From Micromonospora globbae (GTDB lineage Bacteria > Actinomycetota > Actinomycetes > Mycobacteriales > Micromonosporaceae): 64,000 bases of DNA. Where the stretch lies: assembly GCF_003610785.1 (NCBI RefSeq), contig NZ_RAQQ01000008.1, positions 62,001-126,000 on the forward strand. The letters are read 5' to 3'. The notes beneath the pieces are model-generated. The model was given only the letters and a program-made list of their open reading frames with translations, was not told where the DNA came from and did not search any database. Positions 52,823-62,317 of the stretch are shown here, one piece after another. Position 1 is the stretch's first letter; every line of letters begins with the position of its first letter. Both the position numbers and the translations under genes were made by a program.

Positions 52823-54019
52823 TCAGCGGCGGGACTCGGCCGGCTCGTCGGGGCCGACGAACGCCTCGCTGCGCGCGTCGCCGTCGTCGCTGCCGCCGAA
52901 GAGCCGCGCGTCGTCGGGCACGTCCCCCTCGGCCAGCCGGCGCTCGGGCCGGCGCGGCCGCACCCACTGCCAGGGCAGGTCGCTGCGCGCGTCGCCCAGC
53001 TCGGTGCGCACCCGGGGCATCGAGGTGGGGTGCCGGTCCCGCACCCAGGCGACCAGGTGTTCGCGTACGAGGCAGCGCAGGTCCCACAGGCTGCCGGCGT
53101 CGGCGGCGCTGACCAGCGCGCGGATGCGCACCGTGCCGCCGGTCGCGTCGGTCACCTGGAGCACGCAGACGCGGCCGTCCCACAGGTCGGTGCTCTCCAC
53201 CAGTCGGCGCAGCTCCTCCCGCATGGCCTGCACCGGGACCGCCCAGTCCACGTCGAACTCGGCGGTGCCGAGCACCGCGGCCTCGGTGCGGGTCCAGTTC
53301 TGGAACGGTGTGCTGGTGAAGTACGACGTCGGGAGGATCAGCCGGCGGTCGTCCCAGATCTGCACCACCACGTAGCTGAGGGTCAACTCCTCGATCCGGC
53401 CCCACTCACCCTCGACGACCACCACGTCGTCGAGCCGCACCGCGTCGCTGAAGGCGAGCTGGAGCCCCGCGAAGACGTTGCCGAGCAGGCTCTGCGCCGC
53501 CAGCGCGGCGACCACACCGACGACACCGGCGCTGGTCAGCACGCCGGCGCCGATACCGCGCACGCTCGGGAAGGTCATCAGCATCACGCCGAGCGTGAGG
53601 ATCACGATCACCGCGATCGTCACCCGGCGCAGCATGACCACCTGGGTCCGCACCCGCCGGGCGTGCCGGTTGTCGGGCACGTCGACCCGGAACCGGGCCA
53701 GCGCCGTGTCCTCGACCACCACGAGCAGCGCGGCGACCAGCCAGGCGGCGCTGGCGATGACGGCGAGCACGAGCAGGTGCAGCAGCGCCTGCCGCCACCC
53801 CGTCCCGACGGCGTAGCCGGTGGTGAAGCGGACGGCGAACTGGACCGCCAGCACCGTGGCGGCCACCTGGAACGGGCGGTGGGCGTGGTCGGTGAGCTCG
53901 GTCATGAACCGCGACCGGTGGCCCAGCCGTCGGGTCACCCGGTGCACCACCGCCGCGACGAACAGGGCGGTCGCCGCCGCGACGAGCACGACGGCGACCG
54001 TCTCGAGGTAGTTCTGCAC
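52823..54019 (-). CDS. MscS-family mechanosensitive ion channel
   Basis: A 398-residue channel that opens on hypo-osmotic shock. Four to five membrane segments precede the pore helix GVLTSAGVVGVVAALAAQSL followed by LGNVFAGLQLAFSDAVRLDD, the hallmark of MscS, and a cytoplasmic beta domain. The last 70 residues are charged and variable. Confidence 0.93.
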   Translation of the reverse strand: MQNYLETVAVVLVAAATALFVAAVVHRVTRRLGHRSRFMTELTDHAHRPFQVAATVLAVQFAVRFTTGYAVGTGWRQALLHLLVLAVIASAAWLVAALLVVVEDTALARFRVDVPDNRHARRVRTQVVMLRRVTIAVIVILTLGVMLMTFPSVRGIGAGVLTSAGVVGVVAALAAQSLLGNVFAGLQLAFSDAVRLDDVVVVEGEWGRIEELTLSYVVVQIWDDRRLILPTSYFTSTPFQNWTRTEAAVLGTAEFDVDWAVPVQAMREELRRLVESTDLWDGRVCVLQVTDATGGTVRIRALVSAADAGSLWDLRCLVREHLVAWVRDRHPTSMPRVRTELGDARSDLPWQWVRPRRPERRLAEGDVPDDARLFGGSDDGDARSEAFVGPDEPAESRR

Positions 54020-54085
54020 GTGGTTCTCCCTCGGTCTCGGGCACGACGGATGTCCGGTACCGATGGTGCCGCGCCGCCGGCGGTG

Positions 54086-54907
54086 TCAGACGCGGCGGTA
54101 GCGGGACTGGAGGAAGCAGAAGACGCCGAAGGCGGCGATGCCGAGGGCCACGAGGGTCAGCAGGAGGCCGCCGTAGGACTGCTCCCGCAGCGTGTGCAGC
54201 GCGGCGTCCAGCCCGCGGGCCTTCTCCGGGTCGTACGTCACCGCGGCCACGATCACCAGCACGCCGGCGATGGCGTACGCCACGCCCTTGGCGGCGTAGC
54301 CCGCTACGCCGAGCCGGCGGGCCAGCCGGCGGGTGCGGTGGCTCATCTCCCCGAGCCTGAGGTGCTTCTCGAAGCGCTTGACCAGCCCGTACACCACGAG
54401 GCCGACGCCGATCGCGGCGAGCACCAGCCCGGCGAGGCCGACGAGCCACCGGCCGCCGGAGGACTCCATCGCCCGCCCGGTGAGGGCCTCCTGCTGGTCC
54501 GCGCTGTGGGACCCCGCGTCGGAGAAGACCTTGTACGCGGTCCACGCGAAGTAGAGGTAGACGACGGTGCGCCCGAGCGAGGCGAGGCGCTCCCACGTCC
54601 GTTCCCGGCCGCGTTCGGCGCGGTGCCCGGCGGCCGCCTCCAGCGCCTGCCAGATCGCCATGGCCAGCAGACCGACGCCCGTGGCGACGACGAGGACCTT
54701 GCCGAGCGGCTGGGCGGCCAGCGTACGCAGCGCCCCGGACTGGTCGCCGTCGTCGGCGGAGCGCCCGAACGCGATCTGCAGCGCCAGCCAGGCGAACAGC
54801 AGATGGACGAGCCCGTAGCCGATGAAGCCGGCCCGGGTGAGGACTTCCAGCCACCGGCTGTCTGCCGTACGGGAGGCGGTGGCTTCGGCGGTACGGGTCA
54901 GTGACAT
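54086..54907 (-). CDS. DUF1206 membrane protein
   Basis: A 273-residue protein with six membrane segments arranged as three repeated pairs, with the DUF1206 pattern LTRAGFIGYGLVHLLFAWLA, GRTVVYLYFAWTAYKVF and GVAGYAAKGVAYAIAGVLV. The function is unknown. Confidence 0.9.
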   Translation of the reverse strand: MSLTRTAEATASRTADSRWLEVLTRAGFIGYGLVHLLFAWLALQIAFGRSADDGDQSGALRTLAAQPLGKVLVVATGVGLLAMAIWQALEAAAGHRAERGRERTWERLASLGRTVVYLYFAWTAYKVFSDAGSHSADQQEALTGRAMESSGGRWLVGLAGLVLAAIGVGLVVYGLVKRFEKHLRLGEMSHRTRRLARRLGVAGYAAKGVAYAIAGVLVIVAAVTYDPEKARGLDAALHTLREQSYGGLLLTLVALGIAAFGVFCFLQSRYRRV

Positions 54908-54967
54908 GGTGGCCACAATCTCCGCCCGCGCTGATCGTCAAACCTGACCGCCGCCTCCCGTGGCGGA

Positions 54968-55336
54968 TCAGCTGCCGCCGCCCTGCGACACCCGGATCTT
55001 GATCTCCTGGTCGGTGACGCTGTCGAGCGTCACGGCGAAGCCGGCCACCTCGGCGGCCTGCTGGCCGGTGAGCAGCGTGACCTGCTCGCCGGCGACCTCG
55101 ACGGTCACCTGCTCGTCCTGCACACCGACGAGCTTCGCCTCGACGCCGAGGATGCTGGCGCTCGCGTCGACGCCGCGCTGGAAGGTGATCGTGCAGGAGC
55201 CGGCGATGCTGCAGTCGGTGTCGGCGCCCTCGGAACTGCAGCCGGCCAGCAGGGCGACGCCGAGCGCCAGGCCGGCCAGCACGCCGGCGGCGCGACGGGT
55301 GGGGGTCAGCGGGAAGGTACCGGGTCGCTTCGTCAC
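54968..55336 (-). CDS. Small secreted lipoprotein
   Basis: A 122-residue protein with signal peptide and lipobox LLAGC (about residues 29-33) and a beta-rich mature part with two Cys (CSIAGSC) that may form a disulfide. No family is known to me. GTG 55336 gives a normal signal peptide. Confidence 0.8.
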   Translation of the reverse strand: MTKRPGTFPLTPTRRAAGVLAGLALGVALLAGCSSEGADTDCSIAGSCTITFQRGVDASASILGVEAKLVGVQDEQVTVEVAGEQVTLLTGQQAAEVAGFAVTLDSVTDQEIKIRVSQGGGS

Positions 55337-55399
55337 CCCGCCAAGGGTACGGCCCGCCCGCCAGGGGGCCCGGCGACGGCGCGGGCTAGGGTCGGCGGC

Positions 55400-56626
55400 A
55401 TGCCGTTCGACGTCCACCGGATCCGTGCCGCCTACCCCGCCCTGGCCGAGGGTTTCGTCCACTTCGACGGTGCCGGAGGCACCCAGACCGCCGCGGCCGT
55501 GATCGACGCGGTGGCCGGGGCGATGCGCACCGCGGTCAGCAACCGCAGCAGCGCGTACCGGCCCGGTCAGCGGGCGCTGGAGCTGGTGGCGGACGCCCGG
55601 GCGGCGGTCGCCGACCTGGTCGGCGGCGATCCGGCGGGCGTGGTGCTCGGTCCGAGTGCCACGGCCCTTCTCTACACGCTGGCGCGCACGCTCGGCGCCG
55701 GCTGGCGGCCCGGCGACGAGGTGGTCCTCTCCCGGCTCGACCACGACGCGAACGTACGCCCGTGGGTGCAGGCCGCCGAGGCGGCCGGCGCGACGGTGCG
55801 CTGGGCCGAGTTCGACCGGGACACCGGTGAGCTGCCCGTCGACCAGTACGCCGACCTGGTCACCGAGCGGACCCGGCTGGTGGCGGTCACCGCCGGCAGC
55901 AACGCGATCGGCACCGCCCCCGACGTGGCGGCCATCGCCAAGATCGCCCACGCGGCCGGCGCGCTGGTGTGCGTGGACGGGGTGCACGCCGTGCCACACG
56001 CGCCGACGGACCTGGCCACGCTCGGCGCGGACGTGCTCGTGACCAGCGCGTACAAGTGGTCCGGGCCGCACCTCGCGGCCATGGTGGGCGACCCGCGGCG
56101 GTGGGCGACGCTGCGCCCGGCGAAGTTGATCCCCTCCTCGGACGCGGTGCCGGAACGCTTCGAGTACGGCACGCCGAGCTTCCCGCTGCTCGCCGGCGTG
56201 GCCGCGGCCGTCGACCACCTCGCCGGGCTGGACCCGGCGGCCACCGGCGACCGGCGCGCCCGCGTGCGGGCGGGACTGGCGGCCGCCCAGGCGCACGAGG
56301 AGGCGCTGCTGGACCGGCTGCTCGCCGGGCTCGCCGCGCTGCCCGGCGTCACCGTCTACGGCCTCCCGGCGCGGCGCTGGCCGACGGTCTCCTTCCGGGT
56401 CGCCGGGCTGTCCCCGGCGCAGACCCAGGCGGCCCTGGGCGCGGCCGGGTTCTGCCTCTCGGCCGGCGACTACTACGCCTACGAGTACTTCACGGCCATG
56501 GGGCTGCGGGACAGCGGGGGCGCGGTGCGGGCCAGCGTCTACCACTACAACACGGCCGACGAGGTGGACCGGTTGCTCGCCGAACTCGACCGGCTGGCCA
56601 CCGCCGGGGGGACAATGGCCGGGTGA
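55400..56626 (+). CDS. Cysteine desulfurase-like class V aminotransferase
   Basis: A 408-residue PLP enzyme of the cysteine-desulfurase-like group (VHFDGAGGTQTAAAVIDAVA at the start; Asp/His in VCVDGVHAVPHA; PLP lysine in SAYKWSGPHLAAM). It is distantly related to the split enzyme at 3871/14559. It lacks a clear cysteine desulfurase active-site loop, so another substrate is possible. It overlaps the GNAT gene. Confidence 0.88.
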   Translation: MPFDVHRIRAAYPALAEGFVHFDGAGGTQTAAAVIDAVAGAMRTAVSNRSSAYRPGQRALELVADARAAVADLVGGDPAGVVLGPSATALLYTLARTLGAGWRPGDEVVLSRLDHDANVRPWVQAAEAAGATVRWAEFDRDTGELPVDQYADLVTERTRLVAVTAGSNAIGTAPDVAAIAKIAHAAGALVCVDGVHAVPHAPTDLATLGADVLVTSAYKWSGPHLAAMVGDPRRWATLRPAKLIPSSDAVPERFEYGTPSFPLLAGVAAAVDHLAGLDPAATGDRRARVRAGLAAAQAHEEALLDRLLAGLAALPGVTVYGLPARRWPTVSFRVAGLSPAQTQAALGAAGFCLSAGDYYAYEYFTAMGLRDSGGAVRASVYHYNTADEVDRLLAELDRLATAGGTMAG

Positions 56627-56910
56627 GCAGCCTGGTCGAGGACAACCCGGCCGAGCGCCGGTTCGAGATCCTGGTCGACGACGCGCTGGCGGGGTTCACC
56701 GCGTACGAGGCCCGGGGCGAGGTGCTGGTCTTCACGCGCACCGAGGTGGACCCCCGGTTCCAGGGCAAGGGCGTCGGCACGGCGCTCGTACGCGGCACGC
56801 TGGACCAGGTGCGGGAGCGGGGCGGCGCGGTGGTGCCGCAGTGCCGGTTCATGTCCGCCTTCATCGACCGCCACCCGGAGTACGCCGCCCTGGTCGTCGA
56901 CGAGCCCTGA
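56623..56910 (+). CDS. GNAT-type N-acetyltransferase (NATD1-like)
   Basis: A 95-residue single-domain acetyltransferase with the acetyl-CoA loop RFQGKGVGTALVRGTL and the C-terminal CRFMSAFIDRHPEYAALV. It is coupled to the upstream aminotransferase-like gene by a GTGA overlap; substrate unknown. Confidence 0.88.
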   Translation: MSSLVEDNPAERRFEILVDDALAGFTAYEARGEVLVFTRTEVDPRFQGKGVGTALVRGTLDQVRERGGAVVPQCRFMSAFIDRHPEYAALVVDEP

Positions 56911-56956
56911 CGCGGGCCCGCCCACCGGAGCCCGATCGCCGGGGAGCCCGACCGCC

Positions 56957-57010
56957 GACGGCCGCTCGGAGGACGGCCGCTCAGCCGACGGCCGCTAGCC
57001 GACGGCCGCT
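56957..57010. repeat. Four copies of GACGGCCGCT
   Basis: GACGGCCGCT recurs at 56957, 56972, 56987 and 57001 with 4-5 bp between copies, right up to the stop of the convergent glycosidase gene. Confidence 0.75.
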
Positions 57011-58503
57011 CAGCCGGCGAGCAGTTCGGCCGCGGCGCGCCCGGCGGCCCGCGTGGCGCCGTGGGTGGCGACGTGCACGGCGCCGGTGACCAGCTCCGGC
57101 ACCCCGAGTTCCACGACCACCGCGTCCGGGCGCGCGGCCAGCGCCCGGGTCACGGCCGACCGCATCCACGGGTGGCGGTGCAGGTCGCGGACGACGAGCA
57201 CCACGGGCCGGCCGTCGGCGCCGGCCGTCGGGTCGACCGGGACGTCGTCCTCGGCGTACCGGCGGGTGGCGGTGCCGGGCAGCATCTCGGCGAGCGGCGC
57301 GCCGACGCCCCAGGGGGTCTCCGCCCCGATCGCGATGTTGCGCGGCGGCTCGAACTCCACCACGTACGCGGGCACGGTCAGCGGCAGCGCGGCGGCGCCG
57401 CCGGGCGCCGCGGTGACCCGCAGCGCGCGCCGGGCGGCGGCCAGCCCGACCTCCGACGCGTCGGCCGGCAGGCCCCGCCGGGCGGGACCCCCGGACCGGG
57501 CGGCGACCGTCCACTCGGCCAGCTGCCCGACCCGCTTGGCGGCCTCGGCGAGCCGCTCCTCCGGCAGCTCGCCGGAGACGACCGCGGCCACGATGGCGTC
57601 CCGCAGCTCGCGGGCGTCCTCCTCGCCGGCCCGCTCCCCGCCGATGCAGATGGCGTCCGCGCCGGCCGCGAGGGCACGGACCGCCGCGCCGGCGAACCCG
57701 TACCGGTCGGCCACCGCCCGCATCTCCACCGCGTCCGTGACGACCACGCCGGAGAAGCCCAGCTCGTCGCGGAGCAGCCCGCCGAGGATCCGGGAGCTCA
57801 GCGTGGCGGGCAGCTCCGGGTCCAGCGCCGGCACCAGCAGGTGCCCGGTCATCACGGCCTGGGCGCCGGCGGCCACCGCGGCGCGGAACGGCGCCAGCTC
57901 GACGCTGTCCAGCCGGTCCCGGTCGCCGGTGATCAGCGGCAGGTCGTGGTGGGAGTCGACCCGGGTGTCCCCGTGGCCGGGGAAGTGCTTGGCGCAGGCG
58001 GCCACACCGCCGGCCTGGAGCCCGCGGACCCACGCGGCGGTGTGCCGGGCCACCAGCGCCGGGTCGGCGCCGAAGGCGCGTACGCCGATGACCGGGTTGG
58101 CGGGGTTGGAGTTCACGTCGGCGTCCGGGGCGTAGTCGAGGGTGACGCCGAGGCTCGCGAGATCCGCCCCCAGGTCACGCGCGACCCGCTCGGTCAGCTC
58201 CGGGTCGTCCACGGCGCCGAGGGCGAAGTTGCCCGGGCGGGAGCTGCCACGGCGCGACTCGATGCGGGTGACGTCCCCGGCCTCCTCGTCGATCGCCACG
58301 ATGACGTCGGGACGCTCCGCGCGCAGCGCGGCGGTGAGCGCCGCGACCTGCGCGTGGTCGACCACGTTGCGGGCGAACAGCACCACCGACCCGAGGCCCT
58401 CGCCGAGCCAGCGGCAGACCCACGGCGGTGGGGTGACGCCGACGAAGCCGGGTTGCAGGACGGCGGCCGCGAGCGCGGCCAACGGACCGCCCGGTGCCCT
58501 CAT
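57010..58503 (-). CDS. Glycoside hydrolase family 3 (beta-N-acetylhexosaminidase, NagZ-like)
   Basis: A 497-residue enzyme with the family 3 barrel: AIDEEAGDVTRIESRRGSS, the NagZ loop KHFPGHGDTRVDSHHDLP with its general-acid His/Asp, and the nucleophile Asp in GVVVTDAVEM. A second domain of about 170 residues follows, as in GH3 glucosidases. No signal peptide is seen, so it probably recycles cell-wall muropeptides inside the cell. Confidence 0.9.
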   Translation of the reverse strand: MRAPGGPLAALAAAVLQPGFVGVTPPPWVCRWLGEGLGSVVLFARNVVDHAQVAALTAALRAERPDVIVAIDEEAGDVTRIESRRGSSRPGNFALGAVDDPELTERVARDLGADLASLGVTLDYAPDADVNSNPANPVIGVRAFGADPALVARHTAAWVRGLQAGGVAACAKHFPGHGDTRVDSHHDLPLITGDRDRLDSVELAPFRAAVAAGAQAVMTGHLLVPALDPELPATLSSRILGGLLRDELGFSGVVVTDAVEMRAVADRYGFAGAAVRALAAGADAICIGGERAGEEDARELRDAIVAAVVSGELPEERLAEAAKRVGQLAEWTVAARSGGPARRGLPADASEVGLAAARRALRVTAAPGGAAALPLTVPAYVVEFEPPRNIAIGAETPWGVGAPLAEMLPGTATRRYAEDDVPVDPTAGADGRPVVLVVRDLHRHPWMRSAVTRALAARPDAVVVELGVPELVTGAVHVATHGATRAAGRAAAELLAG

Positions 58504-58706
58504 GCCGACGCCCCCCGTCGCCCGGCGACGGCCCGGATCGCACCGTGCCCGAAGGTTCGCTCGCTCATGCGGCCCCCGTACCCCCACTTCCCCACCGTCC
58601 GGCGGCCCGCCCCGGCGGGCGGTGCTGCCATGGTCACACCCGGGCGATCAAATCGTCAAGAAACCTTACAGTTGCCGGGCGGGACGGCGGTCGGCAGAGT
58701 GCGGGC

Positions 58707-58832
58707 ATGGATCCCACGCTGCTGGCCGACGCGACGAGCCCGGCCGACGTCCCCGGCGTACGCCTGCTCGGGGTGGTGGTAGGCGGCCTTCTGCTGCTCG
58801 CGGCCATCCGGGCGATGTTCCGCCGGCGCTGA
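58707..58832 (+). CDS. Small single-pass membrane protein
   Basis: A 41-residue peptide with one membrane segment (LLGVVVGGLLLLAAIRAMF) and a basic end. Proteins of this shape are common but unnamed. The ATG follows a GC-rich leader with no strong ribosome binding site. Confidence 0.45.
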   Translation: MDPTLLADATSPADVPGVRLLGVVVGGLLLLAAIRAMFRRR

Positions 58833-58928
58833 CGCCGGTCGCCGCCGGCGCGGGTCGGCGGCGGTTGCCGCCACCCGTGCCGGGGTAGGTGCTCCCTCGT
58901 TGACCCGGTGACGTCACGAGGGGGCACC

Positions 58929-59879
58929 ATGAAGATCGGATACTTCCTGTCCACTGAGGAGTACAGCCCGGCCGAGCTGCTGGAGCAGGCGCGCGGCGCG
59001 GAGCGGGCCGGCTTCCAGGCGCTGTGGATCTCCGACCACTACCACCCCTGGGTGGACGCCCAGGGCCAGAGTCCCTTCGTCTGGTCGGTCATCGGCGCGC
59101 TCAGCCAGGTCTGCCGGCTGCCCGTGACCACCGCCGTCACCTGCCCGACCGTCCGGATCCACCCGGCGGTCGTCGCCCAGGCGGCGGCGACCAGCGCGGT
59201 GCTGCACTCCGGGCGGTTCGTGCTCGGCGTCGGCAGCGGCGAGGCGCTCAACGAGCACATCCTGGGCGACGCCTGGCCACAGGCCGACGTGCGGCTGCAG
59301 ATGCTGGAGGAGGCCATCGAGGTGATGCGCGAGCTGTGGCGGGGCGGCTTCGTCAACCACTACGGCCGGCACTACACCGTCGAGCACGCCCGCGTCTACA
59401 CGCTCCCCGACACCCCGCCGCCGGTCTACGTCTCCGGCTTCGGACCCAAGGCGGTGGACCTGGCCGCCCGCCTCGGCGACGGCTACATCAGCACGATGCC
59501 GGACGCCGACCTGGTCCGCCGGTTCCGCGAGGGTGGCGGCGGCGACAAGCCCTGCCAGGCCGGCTTCAAGGCGGCGTACGCGGACACGGAGGAGGAGGGC
59601 ATGCGGATCGCGTACGAGAAGTGGCCGAACTCCGGCGTCCCCGGCGAGCTGTCCCAGGTGCTCCCCTCGCCCCGGCACTTCGAGCAGGCGGCGCAGCTCG
59701 TCAAGCCGGAGATGATGAAGGAGTCCTTCGTCTGCGGCAACAGCGCCGAGGCGCACGTGGAGATGATCGAGCAGTACGCGAAGGCCGGCTTCGACGAGGT
59801 CTACGTGGCCAACACCGGCCCCCACTACCAGGGCCTGTTCGACCTCTACGAGCGCGAGATCCTGCCCCGCTTCCGCTGA
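58929..59879 (+). CDS. F420-dependent LLM class oxidoreductase
   Basis: A 316-residue luciferase-like monooxygenase-fold enzyme of the glucose-6-phosphate dehydrogenase-related group (FLSTEEYSPAELLEQARGAE, ISDHYHPWVDAQGQSPFVWS, GVGSGEALNEHI). These motifs are typical of F420-dependent members. The substrate is unknown. GAGGGGGC precedes the ATG at 58929. Confidence 0.9.
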   Translation: MKIGYFLSTEEYSPAELLEQARGAERAGFQALWISDHYHPWVDAQGQSPFVWSVIGALSQVCRLPVTTAVTCPTVRIHPAVVAQAAATSAVLHSGRFVLGVGSGEALNEHILGDAWPQADVRLQMLEEAIEVMRELWRGGFVNHYGRHYTVEHARVYTLPDTPPPVYVSGFGPKAVDLAARLGDGYISTMPDADLVRRFREGGGGDKPCQAGFKAAYADTEEEGMRIAYEKWPNSGVPGELSQVLPSPRHFEQAAQLVKPEMMKESFVCGNSAEAHVEMIEQYAKAGFDEVYVANTGPHYQGLFDLYEREILPRFR

Positions 59880-59988
59880 CGTCGACGGGCCGGGCGCGGG
59901 GACGGCCGGCGGGTGTGTCCGGGACCGCCCCGCACCCGGTCCCGGGGCGGGTTTCGCCGGTGATCAGCTCGGGTACGTCCGGCCCTCG

Positions 59989-61620
59989 ATGACACTCACC
60001 CGGCAGTCGACGACCCTGCGCCGCGCGGCCCGCAGCCTCTTCGGCTGGACCACGCTGCGGCCCCACCAACTGGCCGCCATGCGCGCCGTCATGAAGCGGC
60101 GCGACGCCCTCGTGGTGCTCCCCACCGGAGCCGGCAAGTCGGCGATCTACCAGATCCCCGCCAGCCTGATCCCCGGCCCGACCGTGGTGGTCTCCCCGCT
60201 GCTCGCCCTCCAGCAGGACCAGATCGCGGCGCTCAACGAGCGGCAGCGGCCGGAGCTGCGGGCGGTTCGCATCAGCTCCCACGAGAGCCCGGCGCAGCAG
60301 AGCGAGGCGATCGAGGAGATCCGCGCCGGCCGGGCGGAGTTCCTCTTCATCACGCCCGAGCAGCTCAGCAACCCGGAGCGGATGGCCGAGGTCCGGGCGC
60401 TGAAGCCGGCGCTCGTGGCGGTCGACGAGGCGCACTGCATCTCGGCGTGGGGCCACGACTTCCGCCCCGACTACCTGGCGCTCGGCCACCTCGTCGAGGA
60501 GATCGGCCGCCCACCCGTGGTGGCGCTGACCGCCACCGCCTCCCCGCCGGTCCGCGAGGACATCGTGTCGCGGTTGCGGCTGCGCGACCCCGAGGTGGTG
60601 GTCTCCGGGCTGGACCGGCCGAACCTCTTCCTGGAGGTCGCCCACTGCCCCACCGAGGACTACCGGTGGCGGCGACTGGTGGCGCTCCTGCGCTCCGACG
60701 AGCGGCCGGGCATCGTCTACGTGCCGACCCGCCGCGCGGCCGAGGACCTCGCCGCCCGCCTCACCGACGCCGGCTTCCCGTCCCGGTACTACCACGGCGG
60801 CATGCCGGCCGGGGCGCGCGGCGAGCTGCACGAGGCGTTCCTCGCCGACCAGGTGCCGATCATGGTCGCGACGTCCGCGTTCGGCATGGGCATCGACAAA
60901 CCGAACATCGCGTGGGTGGTGCACATGGCGCTACCCGACTCGCCCGACAGCTACTTCCAGGAGATCGGCCGCGCCGGACGCGACGGCCAGCCCGCGCGGG
61001 TGCTGCTGCTCTGGCAGGCCGAGGACGTCGGCCTGCGGCGCTTCTTCACCGCCGGACTGCCGGACACCACCGAGCTGCGCGATCTCGCCGCGCTGCTGCG
61101 CGCGAGGGCCCGCAGCCGCAAGGAACTCCGCGAGCTGACCGGCCTCGGACCGCGCAAGCTCGGGCAGTACCTGTCGCTGCTGGAGCAGGTCGGCGCCGCG
61201 GAGCCGCGGTCGAAGGGGCGCGTCGGCTCGCCCCGCTACGCACCGACCCCGGTGGACGCCGCCGCGGCGGCCCTCGCCGAGGCGGAACGCCAGCAGACCG
61301 TCACCCGCTCCCGCACCGACATGATGCGCGCCTTCGCCGAGACGACCGGCTGCCGCGGGCAGGCCCTGCTGGCGTACTTCGGCGAGCAGATGACCGCGGT
61401 CTGCGGGCACTGCGACAACTGCCACGCGGGCACCAGCACCCCCGACGACGGCGCGATCGGGCCGTTCCCGGTGCACAGCCAGGTCCGCCACCCCGAGTGG
61501 GGGCCAGGTCTGGTGCTCAGCTACGACGAGGACCGGATGACGGTTCTCTTCGACGAGGTGGGGTACAAGACGCTGTCCGTACGCGTGGTGTCCGAACAGG
61601 AGTTGTTGACGCTGGACTAG
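59989..61620 (+). CDS. RecQ-family ATP-dependent DNA helicase
   Basis: A 543-residue helicase: motif 0/I (RPHQLAAMRAVMKRRDALVV, LPTGAGKS), DEAHCISAWGHDFRP, and motif VI with QEIGRAGRDG, then the zinc-binding CRGQALLAYFGEQ...CGHCDNCH and a C-terminal DUF3553-like tail of about 55 residues. No HRDC domain is present. Role: repair or restart of replication forks. Confidence 0.92.
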   Translation: MTLTRQSTTLRRAARSLFGWTTLRPHQLAAMRAVMKRRDALVVLPTGAGKSAIYQIPASLIPGPTVVVSPLLALQQDQIAALNERQRPELRAVRISSHESPAQQSEAIEEIRAGRAEFLFITPEQLSNPERMAEVRALKPALVAVDEAHCISAWGHDFRPDYLALGHLVEEIGRPPVVALTATASPPVREDIVSRLRLRDPEVVVSGLDRPNLFLEVAHCPTEDYRWRRLVALLRSDERPGIVYVPTRRAAEDLAARLTDAGFPSRYYHGGMPAGARGELHEAFLADQVPIMVATSAFGMGIDKPNIAWVVHMALPDSPDSYFQEIGRAGRDGQPARVLLLWQAEDVGLRRFFTAGLPDTTELRDLAALLRARARSRKELRELTGLGPRKLGQYLSLLEQVGAAEPRSKGRVGSPRYAPTPVDAAAAALAEAERQQTVTRSRTDMMRAFAETTGCRGQALLAYFGEQMTAVCGHCDNCHAGTSTPDDGAIGPFPVHSQVRHPEWGPGLVLSYDEDRMTVLFDEVGYKTLSVRVVSEQELLTLD

Positions 61621-61683
61621 CCTGATCCGGGCGCCGCGCGCCCACGACTTCGCACGAGCAGGACAGGCGGAAGGGACGTTGCC

Positions 61684-62187
61684 GTGATCGAACAGCCGGC
61701 GTACACCGGGTTCGGGTTCTCCGACGAGGAGTGGGGACTGCTGGTCGGGCTGCCGCAGTCGGTGCTGACCGCGGCGAGCGCCGCCGAGTCGGACGGCACG
61801 CGGCGCACCATGGCGGAGAACGCCGCCGGCCTGGAGACCATCGCGGCCGGCCGGGAGTCGGCGAGCCCGCTGGTCGCCGCCGTGGCCGGCGAGATCGTCA
61901 CGCGGGTGGGCGACCCCGAGGCCGGGGAGGAGATGCCGGTCATCTCCCCCACCGACCCGCAGGCGCTCATCGGCGACGTGCTCAACCGGGCGCGGGAGGC
62001 CGCCGCCCTGCTCGCCGCCCGCGTCGACGAGGGCGAGGCCGGCGCGTACCGGCACTGGCTCGTGGAGATCGCCGAGCAGGTGGTCGGCGCGGCCTCCAGC
62101 GGCGGTGTGCTGGGGCTCGGCGGTGAGGTGGTCAGCGACTCCGAGCGCCGCTTCCGCGACCGCCTGGCCCAAGTCCTGAACGACTAA
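61684..62187 (+). CDS. Conserved hypothetical protein
   Basis: A 167-residue, mostly helical acidic protein (YTGFGFSDEEWGLLVGLPQS at the start, AYRHWLVEIAEQVVGAASSG in the middle). Similar proteins often stand near RecQ in actinomycetes, but I cannot name a function. GTG 61684 is supported by GGAAGGGACG. Confidence 0.7.
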   Translation: MIEQPAYTGFGFSDEEWGLLVGLPQSVLTAASAAESDGTRRTMAENAAGLETIAAGRESASPLVAAVAGEIVTRVGDPEAGEEMPVISPTDPQALIGDVLNRAREAAALLAARVDEGEAGAYRHWLVEIAEQVVGAASSGGVLGLGGEVVSDSERRFRDRLAQVLND

Positions 62188-62223
62188 CCCTCCCCTCCCC
62201 GTCCCCGCGCTCCCTGTCCCCTC

Positions 62224-62304
62224 CCCCCGCGATCTTGCACTTTCGGCCCGTGAGATGCGGCTTGTGTCCCTTTCGCCCGGGCACAAAGTGCAAGATCGCG
62301 GGGG
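62224..62304. terminator. Intergenic palindrome, family B copy 2, between convergent genes
   Basis: A 20-bp arm (CCCCCGCGATCTTGCACTTT) pairs with its perfect complement across 41 bases. Arms match the palindrome at 32255-32333, while the loop differs. Confidence 0.75.
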
Positions 62305-62317
62305 AGGGTGGGCGGGG

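Noticed and set aside
62224-62304. Riboswitch or small RNA gene
   Set aside because: The structure is a plain long inverted repeat between convergent genes and shares arms with another intergenic copy; no ligand-binding core is visible.
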